DNA of 64,000 nucleotides from Micavibrio_C sp046294845 (GCA_046294845.1 JBKBNU010000001.1:186001-250000), one strand, 5' to 3'. Shown: positions 25,869 to 34,905, counted from the stretch's first letter. The notes: a model not told the origin generated them from the sequence alone. Made by a program: numbers and translations.

Positions 25869-25948
25869 CGGTCTTTACTAACGGAAAATGGCGCTAATTG
25901 CCAGTTTGTTCAAGGATTCTGTCATAAAATAAGTGAAATGTCTGGGAT

Positions 25949-26350
25949 TTAATCAGCCTCGATGATGACGGAAGCCTGTCCGAAGGGCGGATCATCAGAA
26001 AGCGTCAGATGTAAAATGGCGATTTTTCCGGCGGGAGTGAGTTCCTGAAGCCTTTTTAAGGCTCCTCCTGTCAAAACCAGAGAGGGTTTTCCCAAAGCAT
26101 CGTTCACAACACCGATATCCCGCATAAAAACGCCGCGGGCAATCCCTGTGCCCAAAGCCTTGGAGCAGGCCTCCTTGGCTGCAAAGCGCTTGGCATAACT
26201 GGCAATATGTTTTCCTGAAGGCCGCAAACTTTCGGCACGCTCTTTTTCTTCGGCTGTAAAACAACGGTCAATAAAGCGATAACCAAAACGGTCGAGCGTT
26301 TTCTCGATGCGTCTGATATCAATCATGTCTGATCCGGTTCCAATGATCAT
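25949..26350 (-). CDS. acpS: Holo-[acyl-carrier-protein] synthase
   Basis: Transfers phosphopantetheine from CoA to a serine of apo-ACP, needed for the acpP product encoded at 39951. The 133 residues match AcpS: MIIGTGSDMIDI with the Mg-binding Asp8, and RFAAKEACSKALGTGI with the second ligand near Glu60. It overlaps the upstream DUF2062 gene by 4 bases (ATGA), indicating coupling, and is 80 bases before lepB. Confidence 0.94.
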   Translation of the reverse strand: MIIGTGSDMIDIRRIEKTLDRFGYRFIDRCFTAEEKERAESLRPSGKHIASYAKRFAAKEACSKALGTGIARGVFMRDIGVVNDALGKPSLVLTGGALKRLQELTPAGKIAILHLTLSDDPPFGQASVIIEAD

Positions 26351-26910
26351 GCTTTATCCTTTTTATGATGTCTGCGGCGGCGGCGTAACCGCTCCAGACG
26401 ATAGGCGCGCTGCATTCCCCTAACCGGAAAATAAAACCCCAAATAAGCCAGAGGCCATGATACCACGGCACAAATAATACCGCCCAGAAGCATTGGCAGA
26501 AACAAGTACAACGGCTCTTGCCAGAGATGGGCAAGGCCATGATCATCAGGGGGCAACAACGCTGTGAAGCCAAAAAGTGAAAACAGCCCTGCGCCAATTT
26601 TGTAATCCAGATAAAACATGGGCGGAATTGTCCACGGGTTACCCCAGAATGTACCGACCAGTGCGGCAATTTTGCTCTGGCGCATAAAATGCGCATAAAG
26701 GGCCGACTGGATAAAATGCGTACCCAAAAGCGGTGTGAAAGAGACTGCTACCCCTGTGGCCAACCCCCCTGCAATCTTGTAGGTCGAAGCCGATTGCCGC
26801 AACAAACGATGACGGAAATAGGAAGCAGCCCGCCCCCACCCCATGGAAGGCCAGAGAGCTTCACGCGTTCTGATATGCAAGGCTAGAGGTTTGCGGCGTT
26901 TAAAAAGCAC
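26347..26910 (-). CDS. DUF2062 membrane protein
   Basis: A 187-residue inner-membrane protein of the DUF2062 family, function unknown. Two or three hydrophobic segments are seen (GGLATGVAVSFTPLLGTHF; LPMLLGGIICAVVSWPLAYLGFYFP), with a family-typical NPWTIPPMFYLDYKIGA. The C-terminus is very basic (YRLERLRRRRRHHKKDKA). It sits between rsh and acpS, its common place in alphaproteobacteria, 9 bases after rsh. An envelope or polysaccharide role is only suspected for the family. Confidence 0.85.
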   Translation of the reverse strand: MLFKRRKPLALHIRTREALWPSMGWGRAASYFRHRLLRQSASTYKIAGGLATGVAVSFTPLLGTHFIQSALYAHFMRQSKIAALVGTFWGNPWTIPPMFYLDYKIGAGLFSLFGFTALLPPDDHGLAHLWQEPLYLFLPMLLGGIICAVVSWPLAYLGFYFPVRGMQRAYRLERLRRRRRHHKKDKA

Positions 26911-26919
26911 GGGATATTC

Positions 26920-29085
26920 CTACCTGCCGCGAGCACGCTCGACGGATGCCACTTGCGGCGTCGCTCGCAAGGCAGCAATGATATTGTTCAAGTGGCGCGT
27001 ATCGTTCACATAGACGTCCAGTAACATGTCCCAGAAATCAAGCGAACGGCTGGTAATCTTGAGATTGATAATATTTCCGCCGTTTTTACCAATCACGGTC
27101 GAAAGCGTCCCGAGTGCCCCCGCCACGTTCGAAATCGTAACCTGCAAACGGCCTACATGTGATTCCGGTGCATCAGGACCATCATCCCACGCCACATCAA
27201 GCCAGCGTTCCGGTGTATCGGCAAAATTTTCGAGCGTATCGCAATCAATCGTGTGAACAGTCACACCCTTACCCGTAGTTACAATTCCAACGATACGGTC
27301 ACCCGGCAACGGGTGGCAGCAGCGGGCATAGTGAACAGCCATACCGGGGATAAGCCCCTTGATGGGCATCGGCTTGTTGCTGGTACCAGGCTTGCGGGCC
27401 TGAATAGCCTGTTGCTCAATTTCGGCATCTGTCGGCTTTTTCGCGGTCGGTGTCTTGTGAGCAGGAAAAATCGCACGGAAGACATCACGCGCTACCAGAT
27501 TGCCCTGACCGATACCGGCAAAGACATCTTCCATCTCATCACAACGGAATTGTGCCGAAACGTTGGCGACCGCCTTATCGGTAAACTCATAGCCTTCCTG
27601 CTGAAAAATTTTCTGCAGCATGGCTTTGCCGAGTGCACTGTATTGATCACGTTGCTGCTGGCGTACAAAACGGCGAATATGCGAACGCGCTTTACCGGTA
27701 ACAACAAAACGTTCCCACGTCGGTGACGGGGTTTGGTTCTTTGCGGTGATAATGTCGATCTGGTCGCCGTTATTAAGCTTGGTATTCAAAGGCGCGATAC
27801 GGCCATTAATCTTGGCCCCGACGCATTTATCACCCACGCCCGAGTGTACGGCATAAGCAAAATCAACGGGGGTTGATCCCGCTGGCAATTCAATCAAATC
27901 GCCCTTGGGGGTGAAAACATAAACCTGATCCTGGAAAAGCTCGAGCTTGGTGTTTTCAAGCAACTCTTCAGGACGTTGTTCCTGATCAAGAATTTCCAAT
28001 AGATCACGCAGCCAGCGATACTCACGTGCATCTTTGCGTTCGGAAGAACGGCCTTGCTTGTAAGCCCAGTGCGCAGCCACACCCAGTTCAGCCTCCTCCT
28101 GCATTTCTCTGGTCCTGATCTGGACTTCAATCCGGTGATTACCAGGACCGATCACGGTTGTATGGATCGAACGATAACCGTTGGGCTTGGGTGTAGAGAT
28201 ATAGTCTTTGAAGCGGCCCGGTACCGTCGGGTAATTGCTGTGAACGATCCCCAGCGCCCCGTAGCATTGCTCGATACTGCTCACCACGATGCGAAAAGCC
28301 ATGATGTCGGAAAGTTGCTCGAATGAAACATTTTTTCGCTGCATCTTGCGCCAGATCGAATATTTTGTTTTCTCGCGACCTGTAATATCGGCTTCGATAC
28401 CGGTTTCAGACATCAGCTTTTTAAGCTCGGTAATAATTTCCTGCGTAACCTGCGTACCTTCCTGACGCAAGAACGCCAGACGGTTGGCAATCCCCTCACG
28501 AGCCTCCGGATTGAGGTGCATAAAGCACAGATCTTCCAGTTCCTCTTTCAGGTTATGGAGGCCAATTCGTTCTGCAAGGGGAACATAAATCTCGATGGTT
28601 TCGCGTGCGATGCGCTGGCGTTTTTCCGGTTTCTGGATGGCATCCAGTGTCCGCATATTATGAAGGCGGTCAGCGAGCTTCACCAGCAGCACGCGGATAT
28701 CTTCCGACATTGCCAGAACCAGTTTGCGGAAATTCTCCGCCTGCTTGCCTTCTACAGTCTGGCCTTCAATTCTTGAAAGTTTGCTGACGCCATTTACAAG
28801 CGTTGCCACTTCCTCGCCAAAGGTGGTTTTTACCTCATCGAAAGTTGCTTTGGTATCTTCGAGCGTGTCATGCAGGATGGCCGTCACAATAGTGGCCGTA
28901 TCCATCTTCATATTGGCGAGAAGGCCTGCAACTTCCATCGGATGGGTGTAATAAGGCTCGCCGGAAGAACGGGTCTGGCCATCATGCATCTTCTTGGCAT
29001 ACTCATAAGCCTGCACAACCATGTCCGGATTGAAATCCGGGTTATAGGTTTTAATCTGGTTTATGAGCGGCGAAGGTTCAATCAT
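26920..29085 (-). CDS. rsh: Bifunctional (p)ppGpp synthetase/hydrolase
   Basis: The stringent-response enzyme; a single long RSH protein serves both activities in most alphaproteobacteria. The 721 residues contain the HD hydrolase (His48 in YYTHPMEV, HDTLED at 72-77), so hydrolysis should be intact. The synthetase domain has GRFKDYISTPKPNGYRSIHT and the catalytic VQIRTREM. TGS (VYVFTPKGDLIELPAG), a conserved-Cys region (HYARCCHPLPGD) and the C-terminal ACT domain follow. It is downstream of rpoZ, the conserved order, with a terminator in between that may tune read-through. Confidence 0.95.
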   Translation of the reverse strand: MIEPSPLINQIKTYNPDFNPDMVVQAYEYAKKMHDGQTRSSGEPYYTHPMEVAGLLANMKMDTATIVTAILHDTLEDTKATFDEVKTTFGEEVATLVNGVSKLSRIEGQTVEGKQAENFRKLVLAMSEDIRVLLVKLADRLHNMRTLDAIQKPEKRQRIARETIEIYVPLAERIGLHNLKEELEDLCFMHLNPEAREGIANRLAFLRQEGTQVTQEIITELKKLMSETGIEADITGREKTKYSIWRKMQRKNVSFEQLSDIMAFRIVVSSIEQCYGALGIVHSNYPTVPGRFKDYISTPKPNGYRSIHTTVIGPGNHRIEVQIRTREMQEEAELGVAAHWAYKQGRSSERKDAREYRWLRDLLEILDQEQRPEELLENTKLELFQDQVYVFTPKGDLIELPAGSTPVDFAYAVHSGVGDKCVGAKINGRIAPLNTKLNNGDQIDIITAKNQTPSPTWERFVVTGKARSHIRRFVRQQQRDQYSALGKAMLQKIFQQEGYEFTDKAVANVSAQFRCDEMEDVFAGIGQGNLVARDVFRAIFPAHKTPTAKKPTDAEIEQQAIQARKPGTSNKPMPIKGLIPGMAVHYARCCHPLPGDRIVGIVTTGKGVTVHTIDCDTLENFADTPERWLDVAWDDGPDAPESHVGRLQVTISNVAGALGTLSTVIGKNGGNIINLKITSRSLDFWDMLLDVYVNDTRHLNNIIAALRATPQVASVERARGR

Positions 29086-29142
29086 GCGAATCCCGTAAGA
29101 ATAATCCCTAGTAATATAGGCGGCGGCAAGGATTGCGCCAAT

Positions 29143-29168
29143 AAAAAAGGCCGGAATTTCCGGCCTTT
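29143..29168 (-). terminator. Terminator between rpoZ and rsh
   Basis: A 9-bp stem AAAGGCCGG (29146-29154) / CCGGCCTTT (29160-29168) with a 5-base loop; on the minus strand the stem runs into six T. It lies 20 bases after the rpoZ stop and 58 before the rsh start, so rsh either has its own promoter or depends on partial read-through. Confidence 0.85.
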
Positions 29169-29188
29169 ATCATAGAAATCGGACAAAA

Positions 29189-29596
29189 TTACAAATCGTC
29201 CGAAGAGCCACCAGCCATATCGTCCAGAGCAGAGTCCGAGAAATCATCTTCATCATCATCCTCGGGGATGTCTTCAAAACCTTCACCGGCAGCAGCTTGG
29301 GCAGCAGCAATCGCGCTCCACTCGGCTTCGCCATCATTCTGGTCGATAACATCTTCACCGTCATCCATTTCAAGGACGCGTTGTTTGTTTTTGATCAGCT
29401 CTTCACGCAAATCATCAACACTGATGGTGGTTTCGGCAATTTCGCGCAGAGCGACAACCGGATTTTTGTCATTGTCGCGATCGACGGTCAGGGCGGCGCC
29501 TGAACCCAAACGGCGGGCGCGCTGGGCAGCCACCATAACCAGCTCGAAGCGGTTGGTTACCTTGTCAATGCAATCTTCAACGGTTACGCGGGCCAT
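29189..29596 (-). CDS. rpoZ: RNA polymerase omega subunit
   Basis: Small RNA polymerase subunit that helps assemble beta' and forms part of the ppGpp site. The core is MARVTVEDCIDKVTNRFELVMVAAQRARRLGSGA with NPVVALREIAE. The 135 residues are longer than the common 70-110 because of an acidic C-terminal tail (ENDGEA-like segments, DEDDFSDSALDD). AGGTGATGATT precedes the ATG. Its neighbour rsh makes the ligand that omega helps to bind. Confidence 0.94.
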   Translation of the reverse strand: MARVTVEDCIDKVTNRFELVMVAAQRARRLGSGAALTVDRDNDKNPVVALREIAETTISVDDLREELIKNKQRVLEMDDGEDVIDQNDGEAEWSAIAAAQAAAGEGFEDIPEDDDEDDFSDSALDDMAGGSSDDL

Positions 29597-29852
29597 AAAT
29601 CATCACCTGTCATGAAAATTCGGAAAAAACTGAGGGTTTTATAGGCATTTTATTGGCCAAACGCAAGGAACTTATCAGCTTTCCGATTTGTCACGATACG
29701 GCCTGTTTTATTAATTTTCATAATATTATTGCTTTTCTTATCCTTTAGAGCATTTTCAACTGGCCTTTTACATCCCAAAGGATTATTTACATTAGAAAAT
29801 CCTACTAAACTTAAATGACTTCAACGTGTAAATCTGTAAGAGTATTTGTATC

Positions 29853-30449
29853 ATGGTTAAATCGTCCAAAGGGTTTTCCAATATACCCTTTTATGCCGAG
29901 GAAAAACTCGCGCTTTTTATTGACGGCTCCAATTTATACGCAGCGGCCCGTGCCCTTGACTTTGATATTGATTATCGCAAACTTCTGAAATGGTCAGCTT
30001 CGCAAGGTCGTCTGGTTCGCGCCTTCTACTACACAGCCTTGATCGAAGATCAGGAATACTCACCTATTCGCCCGCTGGTCGACTGGCTTGATTATAACGG
30101 CTACACCATGGTGACAAAACCCACCAAGGAATTCGTTGATTCTCAAGGCCGCCGTAAAGTGAAGGGTAACATGGATATCGAGCTTGCCATCGACATGATG
30201 GAAATGGCCGATCATGTTGACCACATCATGCTGTTTTCCGGTGATGGCGATTTCCGTCGCTTGCTTGAAGCGGTGCAACGTAAAGGCGTGCGTGTAACAG
30301 TAGTGAGCACAATTAAATCGACACCGCCGATGGTCGCCGATGAACTGCGCCGTCAGGCCGATCACTTCCTTGATCTGGACATGCTGGCCGAAGAGATCAT
30401 GCGTGTCGGCACAGACAGCAATATGCCGCGTGAAGTCGCCAACATCTAA
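29853..30449 (+). CDS. NYN-domain (LabA-like) putative nuclease
   Basis: A 198-residue PIN-like NYN domain protein. Metal-binding acidic residues are seen in LALFIDGSNLYAAA (Asp24), KGNMDIELAIDMME and FSGDGDF. LabA-like NYN proteins are thought to be RNases, and this gene is often beside rpoZ in alphaproteobacteria. It is divergent from rpoZ across 256 AT-rich bases (29597-29852) that must hold both promoters; I see no strong site there. A shared terminator with leuA follows. Confidence 0.88.
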   Translation: MVKSSKGFSNIPFYAEEKLALFIDGSNLYAAARALDFDIDYRKLLKWSASQGRLVRAFYYTALIEDQEYSPIRPLVDWLDYNGYTMVTKPTKEFVDSQGRRKVKGNMDIELAIDMMEMADHVDHIMLFSGDGDFRRLLEAVQRKGVRVTVVSTIKSTPPMVADELRRQADHFLDLDMLAEEIMRVGTDSNMPREVANI

Positions 30450-30469
30450 AAAGAACATCTGCCGGAAAT

Positions 30470-30499
30470 AAAAGGCCTCCCGTAAAGGAAGGCCTTTTT
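30470..30499. terminator. Bidirectional terminator between the NYN gene and leuA
   Basis: AAAGGCCTCC (30471-30480) pairs with GGAAGGCCTTT with one bulge, and is flanked by A bases on one side and five T on the other, so it can end transcripts of both converging genes. Confidence 0.8.
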
Positions 30500-30519
30500 A
30501 ATTGGGGAAATCCGAAAGA

Positions 30520-31704
30520 CTAGACGCCTTCACGGGCCATATGGGCGGCGTTCTGGCTGACCAGCGCGATCAACTCCTCGTCGGAGACTTTCTTCTGGCG
30601 GTCTGCGAGATCCTTGAATTTCTCAAACGCTTCTTCAAGGGCATTTTCGCCCAGCTTATAACCCAGCGCTTCTACTTTCTTGCGGAAAGCATGCCGGCCC
30701 GAATGTTTACCCAAAATCAGTTCCGATTTATCAAGACCAACCGACTCAGGTGTCATGATTTCATAGGTCTGGGCATTTTTAAGCATGCCATCCTGGTGAA
30801 TACCACTTTCATGAGCGAAAGCATTCGCGCCAACAATGGCTTTGTTCGGCTGGCAGGAAAAACCGGTAATCTCGGACAAAGTCCGCGACAACTTGGTGAT
30901 CATGGTCGTGTCGATCGCATTCTGGTACGGCAATTTGTCAGGACGTGTGCGCATCGCCATCACAATTTCCTCGAGCGCGGCGTTACCGGCACGCTCACCA
31001 ATACCGTTAATCGTACATTCAATCTGGCGCGCCCCCGCTTGCACAGCTGCGAGAGAATTTGCCACCGCCAAGCCTAGATCATTATGGCAGTGCGCCGACA
31101 AAATAGCCTTATCGATATTGGGGACACGTTCCAGCAACATACGAAAACGGGCGGCATAATCTTCCGGTGTGGCATAACCGACAGTGTCGGGAATATTGAT
31201 GGTGGTGGCCCCTGCCTTGATCGCTGTTTCTACAGCACGGCACAGGAAATCATCTTCTGTACGGCTACCGTCTTCTGCCGACCATTCGACATCGTCAGTA
31301 AAATTGCGCGCAAAGCTTACACATTCGTGGATCTTCTCAATTACAGCTTCCGGCTCCATCTGCAGTTTGTATTTCATATGCAGCGGTGAAGTTGAAATAA
31401 AGGTATGAATGCGTTGGCGCCTGGCGGGCTTGATTGCCTCGGCAGTCGCTTCGATATCTTTCTTTACTGTGCGGCACAGACCTGCAATCACGGCATTCTT
31501 GGTTTCGCCAGCAATCGCATGGACAGCTTCAAAATCACCCTTGCTCGCGATCGGAAAGCCAGCCTCAATGACATCGACACCCATCTGATCAAGCAAGCGG
31601 GCCATACGCAGTTTCTCATCATGGTTCATCGAGCAGCCGGGTGATTGTTCGCCATCACGCAGCGTCGTATCAAAAATCACAACACGGTTTTTGGAATCGC
31701 TCAT
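30520..31704 (-). CDS. leuA: 2-isopropylmalate synthase-type enzyme lacking the leucine-regulatory domain
   Basis: A DRE-TIM metallolyase that should condense acetyl-CoA with a 2-oxo acid. FDTTLRDGEQSPG, the LeuA-like THTFI-type strand and SPLHMKYKLQMEPE, the metal-binding HCHNDLGLAVANS and GIGERAGNAALEEIVMA are present. The protein ends at 394 residues, while allosteric LeuA enzymes run to about 510 with a C-terminal leucine-binding domain. Nothing downstream encodes that domain. It could be a feedback-insensitive LeuA, or a homocitrate- or citramalate-type relative. The stop of the upstream Trm112 gene overlaps its start (ATGA). GAGG precedes the ATG. Confidence 0.82.
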   Translation of the reverse strand: MSDSKNRVVIFDTTLRDGEQSPGCSMNHDEKLRMARLLDQMGVDVIEAGFPIASKGDFEAVHAIAGETKNAVIAGLCRTVKKDIEATAEAIKPARRQRIHTFISTSPLHMKYKLQMEPEAVIEKIHECVSFARNFTDDVEWSAEDGSRTEDDFLCRAVETAIKAGATTINIPDTVGYATPEDYAARFRMLLERVPNIDKAILSAHCHNDLGLAVANSLAAVQAGARQIECTINGIGERAGNAALEEIVMAMRTRPDKLPYQNAIDTTMITKLSRTLSEITGFSCQPNKAIVGANAFAHESGIHQDGMLKNAQTYEIMTPESVGLDKSELILGKHSGRHAFRKKVEALGYKLGENALEEAFEKFKDLADRQKKVSDEELIALVSQNAAHMAREGV

Positions 31705-31895
31705 TTTTTTACCTCATGATCTTCTAGAACACGCGCCTCATCCGGCAGCATGATGGGGATACCATCCCGTACAGGATAAGCCAGACGAGCCTGATCGGAG
31801 ATCAGCTCCTGCCGTGCGGCATCATAACGCAACAAACCGTGCGTCATCGGACACACAAGAATTTCAAGTAATTTGGGGTCAACGCTCTGGCTCAT
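31701..31895 (-). CDS. Trm112/UPF0434 family protein
   Basis: A 64-residue protein with the conserved DPKLLEILVCPMTHGLLRYD and AYPVRDGIPIMLPDEAR. Family members are small zinc-ribbon-like partners or chaperones of methyltransferases; only one Cys is kept here, as in many proteobacterial homologues. I used the Met of MSQSVDPK; a Met directly before it is equally possible, and the frame is open further upstream. It overlaps leuA by 4 bases and lies 96 bases after the LON-domain gene. Confidence 0.86.
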   Translation of the reverse strand: MSQSVDPKLLEILVCPMTHGLLRYDAARQELISDQARLAYPVRDGIPIMLPDEARVLEDHEVKK

Positions 31896-31991
31896 CATGG
31901 GTTCTATTAGTAGATCATGCCTGCTTGTTACGCAACTCTTGGCATAAAACTGGCATAAAAATCGTCTGCGCAAAGATTGCGCTGCACCGCG

Positions 31992-32672
31992 TTAATGACG
32001 GCCGCCGCAATCACAGCCGCCTTTGCTGTTATGGATAGCCATTTCCAGCATGGTCATAAACATCCGTGCGCGCGTGCGGCAACAGGCTGCTTCCAGCAAA
32101 GCTTGCTTTTCGCCCGGATCAAGCGGACAAATCATCGAAAGCGCTGTGATCAGTTTATCATCACTGGCACCATCAATCGAATCCCAGCTACAGGACAGGC
32201 CTTCAATATCGAAATAACTGCGTAGCAGATTCTTCAAGTGATTACGGTCAATCCCCAGACAATCATGCGATTCCAGATCATGAGGGAAATCCGCCCAGTC
32301 AACCTTGGCCCGACGGAAACCCTGTTGCAGGTCCAATTCCCCGGCCATATTGAAACGGCTGATCCCTGTGAGGGTGATCAGATAGCGCCCGTCTTCGGTT
32401 TCTTCGAAAGAAGTAATCCGTCCGGCGCAACCCGTCGTAAAGAGGGGCGCCTTGTTCGTGGTCAGACCTTGCTGAAAATCGCGCGGCTGGATCATCCCGA
32501 TCAGGCGATCCCCGCGCAAAGCATGATCGACCATCGCCAGATAACGCGGTTCAAAAATATTCAGGGGCAATTGACCGCGCGGCAACAACAAAACACCGGT
32601 CAAAGGAAAGACCGGAATTTCGGGTGGCAGGGCCACGGCAGTTTGGTTGTTGTTTACGGATTGCTCTGTCAT
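31992..32672 (-). CDS. LON substrate-binding-domain protein
   Basis: A 226-residue protein with only the N-terminal domain of Lon (PEIPVFPLTGVLLLPRGQLPLNIFEPRYLAMVDHAL; RLIGMIQPRD; GCAGRITSFEET). There is no ATPase or protease part. The C-terminus ends in a Gly/Cys/His motif (GGCDCGGRH) that could bind metal. Standalone LON-domain proteins are common in alphaproteobacteria next to a CnoX-like thioredoxin and Trm112, as here; the function is unknown, with a role in protein quality control often proposed. Confidence 0.88.
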   Translation of the reverse strand: MTEQSVNNNQTAVALPPEIPVFPLTGVLLLPRGQLPLNIFEPRYLAMVDHALRGDRLIGMIQPRDFQQGLTTNKAPLFTTGCAGRITSFEETEDGRYLITLTGISRFNMAGELDLQQGFRRAKVDWADFPHDLESHDCLGIDRNHLKNLLRSYFDIEGLSCSWDSIDGASDDKLITALSMICPLDPGEKQALLEAACCRTRARMFMTMLEMAIHNSKGGCDCGGRH

Positions 32673-32695
32673 AGGATCAATATAGGCTAAAAATC

Positions 32696-33652
32696 CTAGG
32701 AAAACAGCACCGAAGACAATTTTCTTCGGCCCGCAATCGTGAGCGGATCAACCGGACCCAAGGCATCAAAGAACTGCAGTAGTTGCTTGCGCGCCTTTTC
32801 CTCTTCCCATGTCCGGTTTTTGCGAATGATGGTCACCAACTCATCAATCGCACGTTCTTTTTCACCTGCGGCAAACAAGGCTACCGCCAGATCGAAACGC
32901 GCCTGATGATTATCGGCATCTTGCGCCAAGGCTTGTTCATACTGCGCAGTTTCGGCATTGCCAGCCGGACGGGATGCCAGATCAAGCGCACTTTTGACGG
33001 CGGCCATCTGCGGGTCGTTCTTCATTTCATCAGGCACATGCGTAATCATATCAGCGGCCTGTTCCAGTTCCCCCATCGCAATAAAGGTGCGGACAATACC
33101 GGCATAGGCAGCGGCATTACTTTCTTCCTGCTGCAAAACTTGGTCATACAGACCTTGGGCTTGCTCGATTTGCCCTTGGGCAAGCGCTTCACCAGCCTGC
33201 TTCAATGTCGCAGGCACATCGATTTGTTCTTCGGGTGGTACCTGACCTTGCTGGCCCATCTTCGAAAGCTGGTCGATGATCGCTTTGATCTCGCTGGCCG
33301 GACGCACACCCGCAAACGCGGTGACTGGCTGCCCTTTATAAAAGGCAAAAACTGTCGGCACCGACTGGATGCGCAAAGCCTGCGCCAGTTCGGGGTTATC
33401 ATCGATATTGACCTTGACCAGACCAACTTTACCGGCGGCTTCCGTGACAGCGGCTTCCAGCATCGGCATCAACTGTTTGCAGGGGCCGCACCAAGGCGCC
33501 CAGAAATCAACCAGTACGGGGCGCTGCATCGAGGCCATGATGACATCACGCTCGAAATTTTCGGTGTTGGTATCCACCACAAGGGCAGAGCCTGTCCCGT
33601 CTTCGTTCGCCGCAGGTTTGGCAGCCGGTTTTTGTCCAAGTCCAAGGATCAT
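32696..33652 (-). CDS. CnoX/YbbN-like thioredoxin-TPR co-chaperone
   Basis: A 318-residue protein with a thioredoxin domain (about 25-135) and helical TPR-like repeats behind it. The active site is FWAPWCGPCKQ with Cys55/Cys58, a true CxxC, whereas E. coli CnoX has lost it. The TPR part (ALAQGQIEQAQGLYDQVL; ADNHQARFDLAVALFAAGEKERAI) fits the YbbN family, which holds oxidised proteins for GroEL. It sits upstream of the LON-domain gene in the same direction, 23 bases apart. Confidence 0.9.
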   Translation of the reverse strand: MILGLGQKPAAKPAANEDGTGSALVVDTNTENFERDVIMASMQRPVLVDFWAPWCGPCKQLMPMLEAAVTEAAGKVGLVKVNIDDNPELAQALRIQSVPTVFAFYKGQPVTAFAGVRPASEIKAIIDQLSKMGQQGQVPPEEQIDVPATLKQAGEALAQGQIEQAQGLYDQVLQQEESNAAAYAGIVRTFIAMGELEQAADMITHVPDEMKNDPQMAAVKSALDLASRPAGNAETAQYEQALAQDADNHQARFDLAVALFAAGEKERAIDELVTIIRKNRTWEEEKARKQLLQFFDALGPVDPLTIAGRRKLSSVLFS

Positions 33653-33677
33653 CTTATAAACTCTCTTTTAAGGGCCA

Positions 33678-34226
33678 TTACGCGTCAGGCTGCGCCGACG
33701 ATAAATCCAGTATTCGGGGCTCATGGTCTGTATAACGAATATAAGCCAGCAGATCATCAGGGGACAGCCCCACCGTCATGTGATTTTCCATCGGGTGGTA
33801 ATTCACAATGTCGTAGGCCATCATTGATTGGTCCAGAACGATCTGCACGGCCTTTTCCTTATCATTAATAATGGCAAACGGGCAAACAGAACCAGGACGC
33901 ACCCCCAGATAAGACCAAAGCCGTTCGGGCGAACCAAAAGACAGGCGCCCGCAACCCAACAGGTCGGCAAGTTTCTTCATATCGACCTTGGTTTCATTCC
34001 GCGCCACAACCAGAAACATGGTGCCTTTTTTGTCACGGACAAACAGGTTACGGCAATGGGCCCCCGGCATATCGCGTTCGATCTCCAGACTTTCCTCTAC
34101 CGTGAAGACAGGTTCATGATGATAAAGACGGTAAGTAATGCCGCGTTCCTCAAAAAGGGCGAGCAACGCCGCCGCAGGAACCGGTAAAGGCTGGTCTGGG
34201 GATGGTGCGGCGGCCAGATCGGTCAT
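33678..34226 (-). CDS. ProXp-type Ala-tRNA(Pro) deacylase
   Basis: A 182-residue YbaK/ProX editing domain (PrdX/ProXp-ala type) that would hydrolyse mischarged Ala-tRNA-Pro in trans. Typical segments are ITYRLYHHEPVFTVEES, AHCRNLFVRDKKGTMFLVVA, the conserved Lys in KVDMKKLADLLG, and GVRPGSVCPFAIIND. The C-terminal NYHPMENHMTVGLSPDDLLAYI is characteristic of this branch. It is upstream of the CnoX gene, 25 bases away, in a run of quality-control genes. Confidence 0.9.
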   Translation of the reverse strand: MTDLAAAPSPDQPLPVPAAALLALFEERGITYRLYHHEPVFTVEESLEIERDMPGAHCRNLFVRDKKGTMFLVVARNETKVDMKKLADLLGCGRLSFGSPERLWSYLGVRPGSVCPFAIINDKEKAVQIVLDQSMMAYDIVNYHPMENHMTVGLSPDDLLAYIRYTDHEPRILDLSSAQPDA

Positions 34227-34387
34227 GATATTGATATCCCTTAATTTTTTAATACTCTGACAGGCCTTGCGTTTATATTTATGGCCTCGCCCAAGAAAAT
34301 TAGCCGGTTACAGCCAAAAATCAACGATTTGGTAAGACCTGTCATGGTAAAAATATGTCAAGTGTGTGAGAGGAGCGTAAACTTCCC

Positions 34388-34612
34388 ATGGTTGACAAGA
34401 TGGAAATCGACAATCTGGCTGGCTTTTTGGAAAGCCGCGGCGGCGTCGTAGATACTTTTCCGCAATGCGGCACCCCTATGCCGGGTGAGAACGGGCCATC
34501 CCTGATGGCGCAGCATTGTCAGGATGACGGTATGAGCATGCCGACAGCCAAAGCCGATATCGGATCTTTGGTAGCGCCGCAGCGTAGCATCAGCATGAAA
34601 CTGGGTGGTTAG
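34388..34612 (+). CDS. Small hypothetical protein, 74 aa
   Basis: Not recognised. The sequence starts MVDKMEIDNLAGFLESRG and contains two Cys and several Met/Gly/Pro residues (CGTPMPGENGPSLMAQHC). It has no signal or membrane segment. AGAGGAGCG about 8 bases before the ATG is a good ribosome site. It is followed after 2 bases by the 96-residue gene, so the two form a tight pair. Confidence 0.65.
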   Translation: MVDKMEIDNLAGFLESRGGVVDTFPQCGTPMPGENGPSLMAQHCQDDGMSMPTAKADIGSLVAPQRSISMKLGG

Positions 34613-34614
34613 CG

Positions 34615-34905
34615 ATGAATATTGAACTCAGCAGACTGGGGGATGGCGGCTTGGTGGTCTTTGCGGATTCACCGTTCCCGCACGATATCCGCCGTATTGA
34701 ATATTACCGTGACCAGCGGCTGATGATGCTGGTTTACGATGATCCCGAACATGAAGGAGACCTGATGCATTATGAGCTACCCGATGTAGCCCATGAGGCA
34801 GTAGAAGCCAGCCCGAATGTTATGGTCATCGACCATGGACCAGGCCGTAAACTTTATGGTTATGACGTACCCCTGATCCATATTGGCGACCCCATGGCAG
34901 CCTGA
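34615..34905 (+). CDS. Small hypothetical protein, 96 aa
   Basis: Not recognised. It looks like a compact alternating beta-strand protein: LGDGGLVVFADSPFP, IEYYRDQRLMMLVYDD, NVMVIDHGPG, GYDVPLIHI. It is acidic and probably cytoplasmic. Its ATG is 2 bases after the stop of the 74-residue gene, so they are surely co-transcribed and may work together. Confidence 0.7.
   Translation: MNIELSRLGDGGLVVFADSPFPHDIRRIEYYRDQRLMMLVYDDPEHEGDLMHYELPDVAHEAVEASPNVMVIDHGPGRKLYGYDVPLIHIGDPMAA

Noticed and set aside
25011..25952. Long plus-strand frame opposite lepB
   Set aside because: Shadow of lepB; His/Arg-rich translation with no domain.
32783..33868. Long plus-strand frame opposite the CnoX-like and ProXp genes
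   Set aside because: It spans two well-supported genes on the other strand and has no ribosome site or recognisable domain.
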